Assembly (NCBI GenBank): GCA_018816095.1
Contig: JAHIWP010000060.1
Coordinates: forward strand, 1-64,000
From: Gammaproteobacteria bacterium
GTDB taxonomy: Bacteria > Pseudomonadota > Gammaproteobacteria > Pseudomonadales > Pseudomonadaceae
Length of the DNA stretch: 64,000 nucleotides
Reading direction: 5' to 3'
Shown here: positions 47,372 through 56,764 of the stretch, piece after piece
Numbering within the stretch: the first letter of the stretch is position 1
How the letters are laid out: every line of letters begins with the position of its first letter
The notes under the pieces: generated by a model
Seen by the model: only the letters and a program-made list of their open reading frames with translations
The model's database searches: none
Told to the model about the DNA's origin: nothing
Translations under genes and position numbers: made by a program

Positions 47372-48733
47372 TTAGTTGCCCGCCGCGCCAGGGTTGAAGG
47401 TGGCAGCGAGCATCGCACTGCTGTTTTCCAGGCTTTCATTGTCGTGCAGGCCCTGCCGCAAGTATCTGACCATGGCCGGCTGACGGGCGATGGCCAGGTC
47501 GGTATCCGCGTCGCCCCCCGACACATAAGCACCCACGCTGATCAGGTCGCGACTCTGCTGATAACGCGACCACAACTGCTTAAAGCGCTGCGACAGGCGC
47601 AGATGTTCGGCACTGACCACCTGCGGCATCACCCGGCTGATCGAGGCTTCAATATCAATGGCGGGGTAGTGCCCCTCCTCGGCCAAGCGTCGCGACAACA
47701 CGATATGCCCATCGAGCACCCCACGGGCGGCATCGGCAATCGGGTCTTGCTGATCGTCCCCCTCACTGAGCACGGTGTAGAAGGCGGTAATCGAGCCGCC
47801 GCCCTCCTCGGCATTACCGGCACGTTCCACCAGTTTGGGCAGGCGAGCAAATACCGACGGCGGATAGCCCTTGGTCGCTGGCGGCTCGCCAATGGCCAGG
47901 GCGATTTCGCGCTGCGCTTGAGCAAAACGGGTCAGCGAATCCATCAGCAGCAGTACGTTCTTGCCTTTGTCGCGGAAGTATTCGGCTATTCGCGTGCAAT
48001 ACATGGCGGCACGCAGACGCATCAGCGGCGCGTCATCGGCTGGCGAAGCCACCACCACGGAGCGTTTAAGGCCCTCGTGACCGAGAATCTCATCGATAAA
48101 TTCTTTTACTTCACGACCCCGCTCACCGATCAGCCCGACCACGATAATGTCGGCCTCGGTAAAGCGCGTCATCATGCCCAGCAGCACCGACTTACCCACA
48201 CCGGTACCGGCAAACAGGCCAAGACGCTGACCGCGGCCGACGGTCAGCAAGCCATTGATCGAGCGGATACCAACATCCAGCGGTTCACTGATGGGATTAC
48301 GCTTGAGCGGATTGATCGTCGGGCCATCCATCGGCACCCAGTCTTCGGCCTTCATCCCGCCTTTGCCGTCGAGCGCGCGGCCGGTGCCATCGAGAACCCG
48401 ACCGAGCATCGACATGCCCATGGGCAGTCGGCCGGTATCCGGCAGCGGCACCACACGCGCACCGGGGGCGATACCGGCCAGACTGCCGACCGGCATCAAG
48501 AAGATTTTGCCATTGGAAAAACCCATCACCTCGGCTTCGACCTGCACCGGGTGATAGCTGTCATCGTTGATCACCAGACAACGGCTGCCGAGTGCAGCAC
48601 GCAGGCCTTCGGCTTCCAGGGTCAGACCGACCATGCGCAGCAAGCGGCCTTCAACCTGCGGCTGAGTCGGCAGCGCTACGACATTGCTGTAACCGGCCAG
48701 GCGCTTGGCAAAGCTGATCCGTTCAAGGCGCAT
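47372..48733 (-). CDS. fliI: Flagellar export ATPase FliI
   Basis: F1-type ATPase of the export apparatus. 453 residues: Walker [17 protein letters not shown], Walker [22 protein letters not shown], and the family stretches [15 protein letters not shown] and [23 protein letters not shown] 48733 ([11 protein letters not shown]) is used; a TTG two codons upstream is less likely. The start overlaps the fliH end by 11 bases. Confidence 0.97.
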   Translation of the reverse strand: MRLERISFAKRLAGYSNVVALPTQPQVEGRLLRMVGLTLEAEGLRAALGSRCLVINDDSYHPVQVEAEVMGFSNGKIFLMPVGSLAGIAPGARVVPLPDTGRLPMGMSMLGRVLDGTGRALDGKGGMKAEDWVPMDGPTINPLKRNPISEPLDVGIRSINGLLTVGRGQRLGLFAGTGVGKSVLLGMMTRFTEADIIVVGLIGERGREVKEFIDEILGHEGLKRSVVVASPADDAPLMRLRAAMYCTRIAEYFRDKGKNVLLLMDSLTRFAQAQREIALAIGEPPATKGYPPSVFARLPKLVERAGNAEEGGGSITAFYTVLSEGDDQQDPIADAARGVLDGHIVLSRRLAEEGHYPAIDIEASISRVMPQVVSAEHLRLSQRFKQLWSRYQQSRDLISVGAYVSGGDADTDLAIARQPAMVRYLRQGLHDNESLENSSAMLAATFNPGAAGN

Positions 48734-49529
48734 CCGCAATCATCTCGGGGGCATCCAGGTCAGTTTGCAGGTCGGCTTCCAGCGGGTGCATGGCCTGCTC
48801 GCGCTGCTGTTCAAACAACTGCTTAATGGCCTGATTCAGTCGGGTTTCCACCGTGGCATCAATGCGGCTGAGTTCGCTTTCCACCCGACAACCGCCGGGC
48901 AGCAAAGCGGCATCTTCGAGAATTCGCCAACTCTCTTCATGGCGCTCGCGCAGGGCTTTAACCATCTCGAAATCTTGCGGATTAAGGTGAATGCGGATAT
49001 TGCCCGCGCCCATCGGCAGCAGCTTCAACGCCTCGCTGAGCACCTGACGAATCTGGCTGGAATCACTGACCAACTCACGCTGAATCACCTGGCGCACGAT
49101 CTGCTCAAGCAGCTTGATCAGCCCTTCTTCGAGCTGCTGATCCTGCCCGGCGATCGGCTCGAACAGGTGAGTCATAAGCTGCTCCAGCCCAGCTATTTTT
49201 GCCGCCAAGGCCACATCGGCGTCCTGTTTGGCTTTTAGCTGGCCTGCATGGAAGCCGTCTTTTTCGCCGGTGGCAAACCCCTCGTTGTAGGCGTCCTGAC
49301 GGATTGCCTCCAACTCATCCAACGTCAAAGGCTTGACGTCTTCTAGAGCCACCTCTTCGCTGTCGGCCTGCGCGGGTTCGCTCGTTTCAGCGGTCGGTTC
49401 AACAGCCTGTTCTTCTGCGCTGGGTTCAGGCGTTGGCGCATGCGGGTCAAAGCTGGGCAACGCCCAGACGTTAACGCCTCTTAGATCCTTGGCGCGAATC
49501 AGCTCACTCGCCGGTTCTTTACTGGACAT
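48723..49529 (-). CDS. fliH: Flagellar export ATPase regulator FliH
   Basis: Binds FliI and anchors it to the C-ring. 268 residues: N-terminus with VWALPSFDP, an acidic Glu/Ala/Pro-rich stretch (about 35-70), a helical region with a repeated Gly/Ala pattern ([20 protein letters not shown]) and the conserved C-terminal domain (about 110-245; [20 protein letters not shown], and [14 protein letters not shown]). It starts three bases downstream of fliG. Confidence 0.94.
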   Translation of the reverse strand: MSSKEPASELIRAKDLRGVNVWALPSFDPHAPTPEPSAEEQAVEPTAETSEPAQADSEEVALEDVKPLTLDELEAIRQDAYNEGFATGEKDGFHAGQLKAKQDADVALAAKIAGLEQLMTHLFEPIAGQDQQLEEGLIKLLEQIVRQVIQRELVSDSSQIRQVLSEALKLLPMGAGNIRIHLNPQDFEMVKALRERHEESWRILEDAALLPGGCRVESELSRIDATVETRLNQAIKQLFEQQREQAMHPLEADLQTDLDAPEMIADAP

Positions 49530-49532
49530 TGC

Positions 49533-50549
49533 TTAGACCATTTCCTCGCCGCCTTTGCCGCCCAAGACAATTTCCCCGGCTTCGGCCATACGTCTGGCGA
49601 TGGTAAGGATTTCCTTCTGCGCCGTTTCCACATCGCTGACGCGTACCGGGCCTTTGGCTTCCAGATCGTCGCGCAGCAGTTCGGCAGCACGTTTGGACAT
49701 GTTCTTGAACACCTTTTCCTTGATGGCCTCATCGGCGCCCTTGAGCGCCAACACCAGCACATCGGAGGAAACTTCGCGCATCAACGCCTGGATGCCACGG
49801 TCATCGACATCGGCCAGGTTGTCGAAGACGAACATCAGGTCTTCGATCTGGCTGGACAGGTCCTCGTCAACTTCACGGATCGAATCCATCAGCTGACCTT
49901 CAACCGAGCTGTCGAGGAAGTTCATGATGTCGGCGGCACGCTTGACCCCGCCCAATGCAGCGCGAGTGCTATTAGAGCTGCCGGAAAACTGTTTCTCAAG
50001 GATCAGATTGAGCTCTTTCAGCGCGGCTGGCTGCACGGTGTTCAGTGAAGACACCCGCAGCACGATGTCCAGGCGCACCTTGTGGTCGAAATGGCCAAGC
50101 ACTTCACCGGCCTGGTCGGGGTCGAGGTAGGCCACAACAATGGCCTGAATCTGCGGGTGCTCGTAGCGGATCACATCCGCCACGGCACGCGGCTCCATCC
50201 ATTTAAGGCTGTCCAAGCCGCTGGTGCTGCCGCCGAGGAGGATGCGGTCAATCAGATTGCCGGCTTTGTCTTCGCCCAGGGCCTGCGTGAGCATCTTACG
50301 GATGTAGCCGTCGGCACCAACGCCCAGGCTGGTCTGATCGCCGACGATGTCAACGAACTCGCCCATCACCTGCTCGACCTGCTCACGCTGAATATTGCGC
50401 ATACCGGCCATGGCCACGCCTACGCGCTGCACTTCCTTCGGCCCCAGATGCCGCAGCACTTGGGCGGCATCCGTTTCACCGAGCGACAGCAGCAGGATCG
50501 CGGCCTTATCGACCTTGTTCAACTTGGCGACGGTTCGATTATCACTCAT
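49533..50549 (-). CDS. fliG: Flagellar switch protein FliG
   Basis: Rotor protein that meets the stator. 338 residues with three armadillo-like domains: N-terminal FliF-binding (KAAILLLSLGETDAAQVLRHLGPKEVQRVG in parts), the EHPQ motif in YEHPQIQAIVVAYL, and the C-terminal torque helix with conserved charges in ALKGADEAIKEKVFKNMSKRAAELLRDDLEA. It overlaps fliF by eight bases. Confidence 0.98.
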   Translation of the reverse strand: MSDNRTVAKLNKVDKAAILLLSLGETDAAQVLRHLGPKEVQRVGVAMAGMRNIQREQVEQVMGEFVDIVGDQTSLGVGADGYIRKMLTQALGEDKAGNLIDRILLGGSTSGLDSLKWMEPRAVADVIRYEHPQIQAIVVAYLDPDQAGEVLGHFDHKVRLDIVLRVSSLNTVQPAALKELNLILEKQFSGSSNSTRAALGGVKRAADIMNFLDSSVEGQLMDSIREVDEDLSSQIEDLMFVFDNLADVDDRGIQALMREVSSDVLVLALKGADEAIKEKVFKNMSKRAAELLRDDLEAKGPVRVSDVETAQKEILTIARRMAEAGEIVLGGKGGEEMV

Positions 50550-52326
50550 CGGCGTTAATCCACTCTTTCACAACCTGGGCGACGCGGCCCGGATCTTCTG
50601 CGACCAGGCTCTTTATGGCGTTTAGCTGTGCATCATACCCCTCACTCGGGCTCGGCAGGAGGATGCTTTGCGGCCCGCCGAGGCTGACCCGGTCTTCGGC
50701 CAAGTCACCGCCCAACCCGCCCATTTCACCGAGTTCAACGTCGCCACCACGGCCATCGCCCTGGCTGCGGCCAGCACCGGTGATGTTGTTCAGCACTGGG
50801 CGCAACACACCAAATACCAACACCAGGATAAACAGGACGCCAAGTACCTGTTTGACCACATCCCAGAACCACGGCTGGGTATAAAACGGAATTTCGATCA
50901 GCTCTTCACCCAGTTCAGCGGAGAACGGCGTATTGATCACGCTGACGCTGTCGCCACGGCTGGCATCGAAACCGACGGAGTCCTGCACCAGACGGGTAAA
51001 GCGCGCCAGGTCGTCACTGCTCCACGGCACGCGAGTGACCTCACCCGTGGCGGCATCCGGCTTGGCTTGATCATCGACCACCACCGCCACCGACAAGCGG
51101 CGCAGACGCCCCTGCTGTTGTTTGGTGTAGCTGATTGAACGGTCCAGCTCGAAGTTGCGTGTCGATTGCTCACGTTTGTCCGCCGGATAAGGCGCGAGCA
51201 TGGCCAGGCCGGTGGCCGGGTCGATGATTTGCGCGCCATTGGCGTCCAGCAAAGGCTGCCCGGGCGCAATCGCCCCAGCCACAGCTGCGGCACCCGCACC
51301 GGCTTGCTGAGGTGCTGCGGCGGGACCTGGCGGCTGATTACTCAGGGCACCGGGCACGCCTTGTGGTGGCAGGCTGCTGGTGCGTTGCTCATTGACCTGC
51401 TGCTCACTGCGCAGCGCCGGCTGGTCGGGGTTGAACATTTCCGAGGTGGACTCCACCGCGCTGAAGTCCACATCCGCCGACACTTCGGCCTTGTAACGAC
51501 CAGAGCCCAGTACCGGCTGCAAAATATTGTGCACGCGCTGGGTGAACAGGCTTTCCATGCGGCGGCTGTAATCGAACTGTTTGCCGGCCATGGTCAGCTC
51601 GGACATTTCCTGAATATCCGAGAGCAGGTTGCCCTTCTGATCGACCACGGTGACCTGGGCCTTATTCATTTCCGGCACGCTGCTGGCAACCAGGTTGACG
51701 ATGGCCATCACCTGGCTCGGCTCCAGGCCGCGCCCCGAATACAACTCAACCAGTACCGAGGCGCTGGGCTTACGTTCGTCGCGTACGAACACCGAGCTTT
51801 TCGGGATAGCCAAATGCACGCGGGCGGCTTTGATGTTGTTCAGGCTGGCGACCGTTCGGGCCAGCTCACCTTCAAGGCCACGGCGGTAGCGGGTGGCTTC
51901 CATAAACTGGCTGGTGCCCAGGCCTTGCTCCTGGTCGAGAATCTCAAAGCCGACGCTGTTGTCTTTCGGCGCAACGCCAGCGGCCGCCAGACGCATACGC
52001 GCACGGGCCAGGTCATCGGCCTGAACCAATAACGCGCCGGAGTTGGGCTCCACGGTGTATTTGATATCGGCAGCGGACAGTGTCTCCATCACCTGCGAAG
52101 CATCCATGCCATCAAGGCTGCCATACAGCGGGCGGTAATCCGGTTGCTGCGACCACAGCACCACGGCAAAGCCGATGGCCACACTGGCGGCAAGACCGAC
52201 CAACAAACCGATCTGCCGCAACATCGACATATCGGAAAGGTTTTCCAGGAAGGTCAGGCCGAACAATGGTTTTTTCGGCTCGCCACCAGTGGTGGCAGGT
52301 ACGTTTGCAGCGACAGCTTCCGCCAT
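50542..52326 (-). CDS. fliF: Flagellar MS-ring protein FliF
   Basis: Base of the flagellum in the inner membrane. 594 residues: first helix (IGLLVGLAASVAIGFAVVLW), periplasmic ring-building domains (MDASQVMETLSAADIKYTVEPNSGALLV region; RVHLAIPKSSVFVRDERKPSA), a variable loop rich in Pro, Ala and Gly (about 310-360), second helix (VLGVLFILVLVFGVLRPVL) and the C-terminal FliG-binding tail (NAIKSLVAEDPGRVAQVVKEWI). It lies 15 bases downstream of fliE. Confidence 0.98.
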   Translation of the reverse strand: MAEAVAANVPATTGGEPKKPLFGLTFLENLSDMSMLRQIGLLVGLAASVAIGFAVVLWSQQPDYRPLYGSLDGMDASQVMETLSAADIKYTVEPNSGALLVQADDLARARMRLAAAGVAPKDNSVGFEILDQEQGLGTSQFMEATRYRRGLEGELARTVASLNNIKAARVHLAIPKSSVFVRDERKPSASVLVELYSGRGLEPSQVMAIVNLVASSVPEMNKAQVTVVDQKGNLLSDIQEMSELTMAGKQFDYSRRMESLFTQRVHNILQPVLGSGRYKAEVSADVDFSAVESTSEMFNPDQPALRSEQQVNEQRTSSLPPQGVPGALSNQPPGPAAAPQQAGAGAAAVAGAIAPGQPLLDANGAQIIDPATGLAMLAPYPADKREQSTRNFELDRSISYTKQQQGRLRRLSVAVVVDDQAKPDAATGEVTRVPWSSDDLARFTRLVQDSVGFDASRGDSVSVINTPFSAELGEELIEIPFYTQPWFWDVVKQVLGVLFILVLVFGVLRPVLNNITGAGRSQGDGRGGDVELGEMGGLGGDLAEDRVSLGGPQSILLPSPSEGYDAQLNAIKSLVAEDPGRVAQVVKEWINADE

Positions 52327-52341
52327 GATTCAGCCCTACCC

Positions 52342-52671
52342 TTAAACCGGCATCTGCATAATGTCTTGATACGCCTGAACCAGCTTGTTGCGCACTTGGG
52401 TCATGGCTTGCATGGAGACGCTGGATTTCTGCGAGGCAATCATCACATCCGTCAAATCCACACCACTGGTGCCCATTTCAAAGGCGGTTGCCAACTTACT
52501 GGCTGCCTGCTGGGTTTCGCTAACCTTGCCCACCGCCTGGCCGAGCATATCGGAAAAGCTCGGGGCCCCTGGTTCAGGCGTGCTGGCGACAGGTTTCTGA
52601 CGCACCATGGCGTCGGCCTGCATAGAACGCATTTCCAGCATCAAACGATTGAACTCAACACCCTGACTCAT
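52342..52671 (-). CDS. fliE: Flagellar hook-basal body adaptor FliE
   Basis: Joins the MS ring to the rod. 109 residues; start [15 protein letters not shown] and end [17 protein letters not shown] are typical. ATG 52671 is chosen: the ribosome site GAGGAAG lies directly upstream. It is the first gene of the fliEFGHIJ run with a clear sigma-54 promoter upstream. Confidence 0.97.
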   Translation of the reverse strand: MSQGVEFNRLMLEMRSMQADAMVRQKPVASTPEPGAPSFSDMLGQAVGKVSETQQAASKLATAFEMGTSGVDLTDVMIASQKSSVSMQAMTQVRNKLVQAYQDIMQMPV

Positions 52672-52725
52672 CACTTCCTCCACTGGCCGCAGTTTTTTGA
52701 CGCTTTGCGGCGTTTGCAGAGGTAT

Positions 52726-52741
52726 TGCAACAAGGGTGCCA
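52726..52741 (-). promoter_or_regulatory. Sigma-54 promoter upstream of fliE
   Basis: Minus-strand sequence TGGCACCCTTGTTGCA is an exact match to TGGCAC-N5-TTGCA, with correct spacing, 55-70 bases before the fliE start. It is the best RpoN site in the window and fits FleQ/FleR-type control of the fliE operon. Confidence 0.9.
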
Positions 52742-52765
52742 GGTTACCGACCTAGCGCTCAGCGC

Positions 52766-52987
52766 CTAGCGACGCGCCTGCGAGCGGATATACAGCGCTT
52801 CAACCTTCTCTCGTGCCCAAGGCGTCTTGCGCAAAAAAGTCAGGCTGGACTTGATGCTCGGATCGCTCTTGAAACAGCGAATGTCGATGCGTTGCGCCAA
52901 GCCATCCCAACCATACTGGGCAACCAGAGCGGTGAGGATGGCTTCAAGTGTCACGCCATGCAGCGGATTGTTCGGTGATTGAGTCAT
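52766..52987 (-). CDS. VF530 family (DUF2132) small DNA-binding protein
   Basis: 73 residues. The pattern [21 protein letters not shown], then [31 protein letters not shown] is the full VF530 domain, known from a Vibrio fischeri structure and thought to bind DNA. No cellular role is established. It lies where fleR stands in many Pseudomonas genomes; its stop is 25 bases before the fliE promoter, so fliE may also receive read-through. Confidence 0.85.
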   Translation of the reverse strand: MTQSPNNPLHGVTLEAILTALVAQYGWDGLAQRIDIRCFKSDPSIKSSLTFLRKTPWAREKVEALYIRSQARR

Positions 52988-53091
52988 GCAGAACCTGTAC
53001 GGACAGCCTGATTGAAAATATGCGCCACCTTAGCCAAGCCCACGCCTGACCGAAAGTGCGAAAACTGATGCCGGGGCTTTTATCTCGTCAT

Positions 53092-53111
53092 AAAACGGCT
53101 CTGGCCGTTTT
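53092..53111. terminator. Short AAAACGGC hairpin
   Basis: Perfect 8-bp stem AAAACGGC / GCCGTTTT with the loop TCTG, T run on the plus strand side and A run on the other; it can end transcripts in either direction. Confidence 0.65.
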
Positions 53112-53167
53112 TGACGTCGCCAAGCAACGGCGTAAGGACGATAGCGAAATATGACGACCAAAAAAAA

Positions 53168-53191
53168 CCGGCCCTACAACGTGTGGGCCGG
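53168..53191 (-). terminator. Terminator downstream of putP
   Basis: Stem CCGGCCC / GGGCCGG with a 10-base loop, flanked by seven-base A and A runs that read as T runs on the minus strand. It lies about 90 bases after the putP stop and should end that transcript. Confidence 0.85.
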
Positions 53192-53281
53192 CAAAAAAAC
53201 GCTTAAGTCACATGCACATCAGCGCAAAACACGCTGACTGGGCAACTGCGCGATCGGTCAGTTGCCCACTACAGGGGATTA

Positions 53282-54769
53282 TCAGGCCGACTGGTATTCT
53301 TTCTCGGCTTCGTCGAAGCGCTTGATCATGCCAGCCGATGGGCCGTTGCCGATTTTGCTGAACACGACGATGGCCAGGGTGGCGAAAATAAAGCCAGGGA
53401 TGATTTCGTACAGACCCAGGTGACCGAGAAGGTTCTTCCACAGGATCACGGTCAGGGCACCCACCAGCATGCCGGCCAACGCGCCGTTGCGAGTCATTTG
53501 CTTCCATACCAGCGACAGGATCACCACCGGACCGAAGGCTGCACCGAAGCCTGCCCAGGCATAGGACACCAGGCCCAATACACGGTTTTCCGGATTAGCC
53601 GCCAACATGATGGCGACGATAGCGATCAGCAGCACCATGCCGCGACCCACCCATACCAGCTCGACCTGCGACGCATCTTTACGCAGGAAAGCTTTGTAGA
53701 AGTCTTCCGTAAGGGCACTGGAGCACACCAGCAACTGGCAGCTCAGGGTGCTCATCACCGCGGCGAGAATGGCAGACAACAGAATGCCGGCAATCCATGG
53801 GTTGAACAGCAACTTGGCCAGTTCAATAAAGACGCGCTCTGGGTTATCGGTTACCGGACCAGCAAGGTCCGGGTTAGCGGAGAAATACGCAATACCAAAG
53901 AAGCCCACTGCCACGGCACCCGCGAGGGTCAGGATCATCCAGGTCATGGAAATGCGACGGGCAGCGGGGATCGACTTAACCGAATCAGCAGCCATGAAGC
54001 GCGCCAGGATGTGCGGCTGACCGAAGTAACCCAAGCCCCAGGCCAGCAACGAAATCACGCCAACAAAGGTCGCGCCCTTAAGCATGTCGAAGTTAGTGGC
54101 GTCCTGCAGTTCGATGGCGGCGAAGGTGGTATCTGCGCCACCGGTGGCAATCATCACCACGACCGGAGTGAGGATCAGCGCGAAGATCATCAGCGTGGCC
54201 TGCACGGTGTCAGTCCAGCTCACCGCCAGGAAACCACCGATAAAGGTGTACGCAATGGTCGCCGCCGCGCCAGCCCACAAGGCTGTCTCGTAGGACATAC
54301 CGAAGGTGCTTTCAAACAGGCGGGCACCAGCCACCACGCCCGAGGCGCAATAGATGGTGAAGAACACCAGAATGATCAGCGCCGAGAAAATACGCAGCAC
54401 ACGACTGCCATCCTCAAAGCGGTGGGTAAAGTAATCGGGCAGGGTCAGCGCGTTGCCATTGTGCTCGGTCTGCACCCGCAGACGGCCAGCCACGAACAAC
54501 CAATTCAAGTAGGCACCGGCGATTAGGCCGATGGCGATCCAGCCTTCAGACAGGCCCGAGAGGTATACCGCGCCCGGCAAGCCCATTAGCAGCCAGCCGC
54601 TCATATCCGATGCCCCCGCCGACAAGGCGGTAACAAAACTGCCCAGGCTACGGCCGCCCAGAATGTAATCGGAAAGGTTCTTGGTGCGCATATAGGCGAC
54701 CAGGCCAATCAGCACCATGAGCGCGATGTACACCACAAAGGTGACGAGCATCGGAGTACTTGCAGTCAT
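53282..54769 (-). CDS. putP: Sodium/proline symporter PutP
   Basis: Imports proline with sodium for use as carbon, nitrogen source or osmolyte. 495 residues, about 13 helices of the SSS family; typical sequences are LVTFVVYIALMVLIGLVAY, YILGGRSLGSFVTALSAGASDMSGWLLMG (in parts), WFSANPDLAGP-like AYFSANPDLAGPVTDNPERVFIE, and LLSAILAAVMSTLSCQLLVCSS. The proline catabolic gene putA is not next to it here. Confidence 0.96.
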   Translation of the reverse strand: MTASTPMLVTFVVYIALMVLIGLVAYMRTKNLSDYILGGRSLGSFVTALSAGASDMSGWLLMGLPGAVYLSGLSEGWIAIGLIAGAYLNWLFVAGRLRVQTEHNGNALTLPDYFTHRFEDGSRVLRIFSALIILVFFTIYCASGVVAGARLFESTFGMSYETALWAGAAATIAYTFIGGFLAVSWTDTVQATLMIFALILTPVVVMIATGGADTTFAAIELQDATNFDMLKGATFVGVISLLAWGLGYFGQPHILARFMAADSVKSIPAARRISMTWMILTLAGAVAVGFFGIAYFSANPDLAGPVTDNPERVFIELAKLLFNPWIAGILLSAILAAVMSTLSCQLLVCSSALTEDFYKAFLRKDASQVELVWVGRGMVLLIAIVAIMLAANPENRVLGLVSYAWAGFGAAFGPVVILSLVWKQMTRNGALAGMLVGALTVILWKNLLGHLGLYEIIPGFIFATLAIVVFSKIGNGPSAGMIKRFDEAEKEYQSA

Positions 54770-55376
54770 TAGGGAATCCCCTCTTGATTGTTGTTATTGG
54801 GCAATAGGGAGTAGCCCCATTACCAACGTGGCATTTCATACCCGCGATGCAGGTGAAGCCGGTTCACGCAGTCGGAGTTCTAGACCCCATTACAAAAAGG
54901 GCGCATGTCGCAAAACAGTCGCCCGTAAAACGCCTTTAACGGCTTGCCAAGGCCTCGCACGCAAAGCAACGGCACGTACTCAAACTACGAATTAATACTG
55001 CGCACGGCTGACAACTTAACACCCAAAGAATGCGGAGTTTGCGCACGATCAGCCGCAGAAGCGACTCAACAAATTATACCGCCACGCCCTGCCTTTTATT
55101 GGCCGCTACCTGTATTAGGTCTAGCCCAATTGCGGCGGCTTGCAGGAACGTCCTGTGGCGCAAACCTAGGCACGGCGTAAGCCGGGAACGGAATTTAGTG
55201 GCAGAGGCATGAACGCTTCTTACAAAATGCTCTGGAGTTTTTACAAAATGCTCCATGCCGGGAACTTCCGGCAAACACCTGTTTCAAGCACCGAGCAGCA
55301 ATGGCGGCGCCATTTACCGCACGACCTACCCGCATAGTACCGATCTAGACAGCCTGAACAAATATTGAGGTGTGTA
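54770..55376. other. Long intergenic region between divergent putP and HDOD genes
   Basis: About 600 bases without a convincing gene; short open frames lack ribosome sites and homology. It must hold promoters for putP and for the HDOD gene. A 13-bp direct repeat lies at 55220-55253. Confidence 0.65.
55220..55253 (+). promoter_or_regulatory. Paired direct repeat upstream of the HDOD gene
   Basis: TTACAAAATGCTC occurs at 55220-55232 and again at 55241-55253. The 21-base spacing equals two turns of the helix, the usual geometry for a pair of regulator sites. The regulator is unknown. Confidence 0.5.
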
Positions 55377-56234
55377 TTGCAGAGCGAAACATCCGACTAC
55401 TCCGTCTACCGGCGCTTGGTCTCGCAACTGCTGCAGGGTGAGGAGCAATTACCCAGCCTGCCGACCCTCACGATGGATATTCGCCGCGCCTTGGGCGATC
55501 CCAATATTTCGCTCAACGCCTTAACCCGCTTAATCAGTCGCGACCCTGCCCTTAGCGCCTTGCTGATAAAGCATGCGTCTAGCGCTTTGCACCGTACCAC
55601 CACGGCACCGAAAACCCTGCTTGAAGTCATCAGCCGGCTCGGCATGGCCGAAGTCGACCGAATCACCATGGCGCATAGCATCAAAAGCCTGTTTACCCTG
55701 CACAGTCCCAAGCATAAACAGCTGTTTATCGAGGCGTGGGAGCGCGTGGTGATCAAGGCCAGCACCTGCACCCTGCTTGCTCGCCAGCTTGGCCATGTGA
55801 CGGCGGAACACGCCCTGTTGGCCAGCCTACTCAGTGAAGTCGGCACCCTCGTCGTGCTTTCGGCGTTCCGCAGCGACAGCGTGCCCCTCTCCAGCGCGCT
55901 GTATTACAAGCTGTGCCGCGAATACAGCAAATCGCTGGGGATTATCGTGTTGAAGAAATGGTCGGTGGATAACGACTATATCGAGATCATTCGCAACACC
56001 GGCAATTGGCAGCACAGCCCGGCAGGTAAGCTGCAATTGCTGGATATGGTCAACCTGGCGCTCTACCACTCGCTCAAGGAGCACGAGCCAACTGCAGATT
56101 TGCCGCCGCTGCAAGAGCTGGCGGCCTATAAGAAGCTGACGCCGCCGCAGAACTCCATCGATGAAAACGGTGAACTCAGCCTGCTGAGCAGTCACCGCGC
56201 CGAGATCCTGGCAATCGCCCAGACCTTACGCTGA
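55377..56234 (+). CDS. HDOD-domain protein
   Basis: 285 residues, HDOD domain over about 20-220: LPSLPTLTMDIRRALGDPNISLNALTRLISRDPALSALLIKHA (in parts), ISRLGMAEVDRITMAHSIKSLF, and HALLASLLSEVGTLVVLSAF where the HD pair is absent, as usual for HDOD. Such proteins take part in signalling and c-di-GMP-related control of motility, but without a known reaction. TTG 55377 (MQSETSDYSVY) is preferred because GAGG lies six bases upstream; another TTG at 55365 is in frame. No partner domain. Confidence 0.85.
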   Translation: MQSETSDYSVYRRLVSQLLQGEEQLPSLPTLTMDIRRALGDPNISLNALTRLISRDPALSALLIKHASSALHRTTTAPKTLLEVISRLGMAEVDRITMAHSIKSLFTLHSPKHKQLFIEAWERVVIKASTCTLLARQLGHVTAEHALLASLLSEVGTLVVLSAFRSDSVPLSSALYYKLCREYSKSLGIIVLKKWSVDNDYIEIIRNTGNWQHSPAGKLQLLDMVNLALYHSLKEHEPTADLPPLQELAAYKKLTPPQNSIDENGELSLLSSHRAEILAIAQTLR

Positions 56235-56342
56235 GCCTCTTTACTGCTTCACACGCTCGAGCCAAGCAACGCACTGCGCGGGCAACAGCGTCAGGCTGGG
56301 TTTGATGCCGTAGGCCTATGCGCAACAGACCAGAACTAAACG

Positions 56343-56762
56343 TTAGCGATCGATTACTTGCGCCCGCATGGGCGCCAGCCGCGCCAGCAGGCGATTCTGC
56401 GCGGGCATGGGGACGCCCTGGGCACTCATGGCCTCTTGCAGGTTTTCCACCAGGGCATTGAAGTCACTCGGCGTGAGGTGCTGGCCCTTGTGGCTTTCTT
56501 CCATGCTGTCACCACTGTAAGTACAAGGGCCGCCGGCCTCGACGCAAATCTGCTCCACCAACTTGTCGCGCAGACGCACGATGTCGATATTTTCAAAGTG
56601 CCTAACGATGCGCGGGTCGCCGGCAATATTCAGCAGCATGCCCTCGACGATGCGGGTAATCCCGGCCTGTCCCCCCAGGTCGCGGTACAGGCTGTCGTCT
56701 TTGGCCGGCTGCTGAGCACAGGCCGTCAGGGTCAACACAATGGCCAGCAGCAGGCTGCGCAT
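56343..56762 (-). CDS. Group 1 truncated hemoglobin exported as a lipoprotein
   Basis: 139 residues. A lipoprotein signal (LLLAIVLTLTAC, lipidated Cys about 15) precedes a group 1 truncated globin: YRDLGGQAGITRIVEGML, HFENIDIVRLRDKLVEQI, GGPCTYSGDSMEESHKGQ with the proximal His91, and LTPSDFNALVENLQEAM. Truncated globins bind O2 or NO in the cytoplasm; this one would face the periplasm. Two Cys (73 and 80) could form a disulfide there. It begins two bases after the DUF3034 stop and is the last gene of a four-gene operon. Heme loading would have to occur outside the cytoplasm (inference). Confidence 0.88.
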   Translation of the reverse strand: MRSLLLAIVLTLTACAQQPAKDDSLYRDLGGQAGITRIVEGMLLNIAGDPRIVRHFENIDIVRLRDKLVEQICVEAGGPCTYSGDSMEESHKGQHLTPSDFNALVENLQEAMSAQGVPMPAQNRLLARLAPMRAQVIDR

Positions 56763-56764
56763 GC

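Larger units (their letters stand above)
52988..53281. other. Intergenic region between putP and the VF530 gene
   Basis: 294 bases with no gene. It holds two intrinsic-terminator-like hairpins (53092-53111 and 53168-53191) and, near putP, an imperfect GGGCAACTGCGCGAT / CAGTTGCCC repeat around 53239-53266. Confidence 0.7.

Noticed and set aside
47282..48826. 514-codon open frame opposite fliI
   Set aside because: Fully antisense to a certain ATPase gene; composition is that of a shadow frame, with no ribosome site or family motif.
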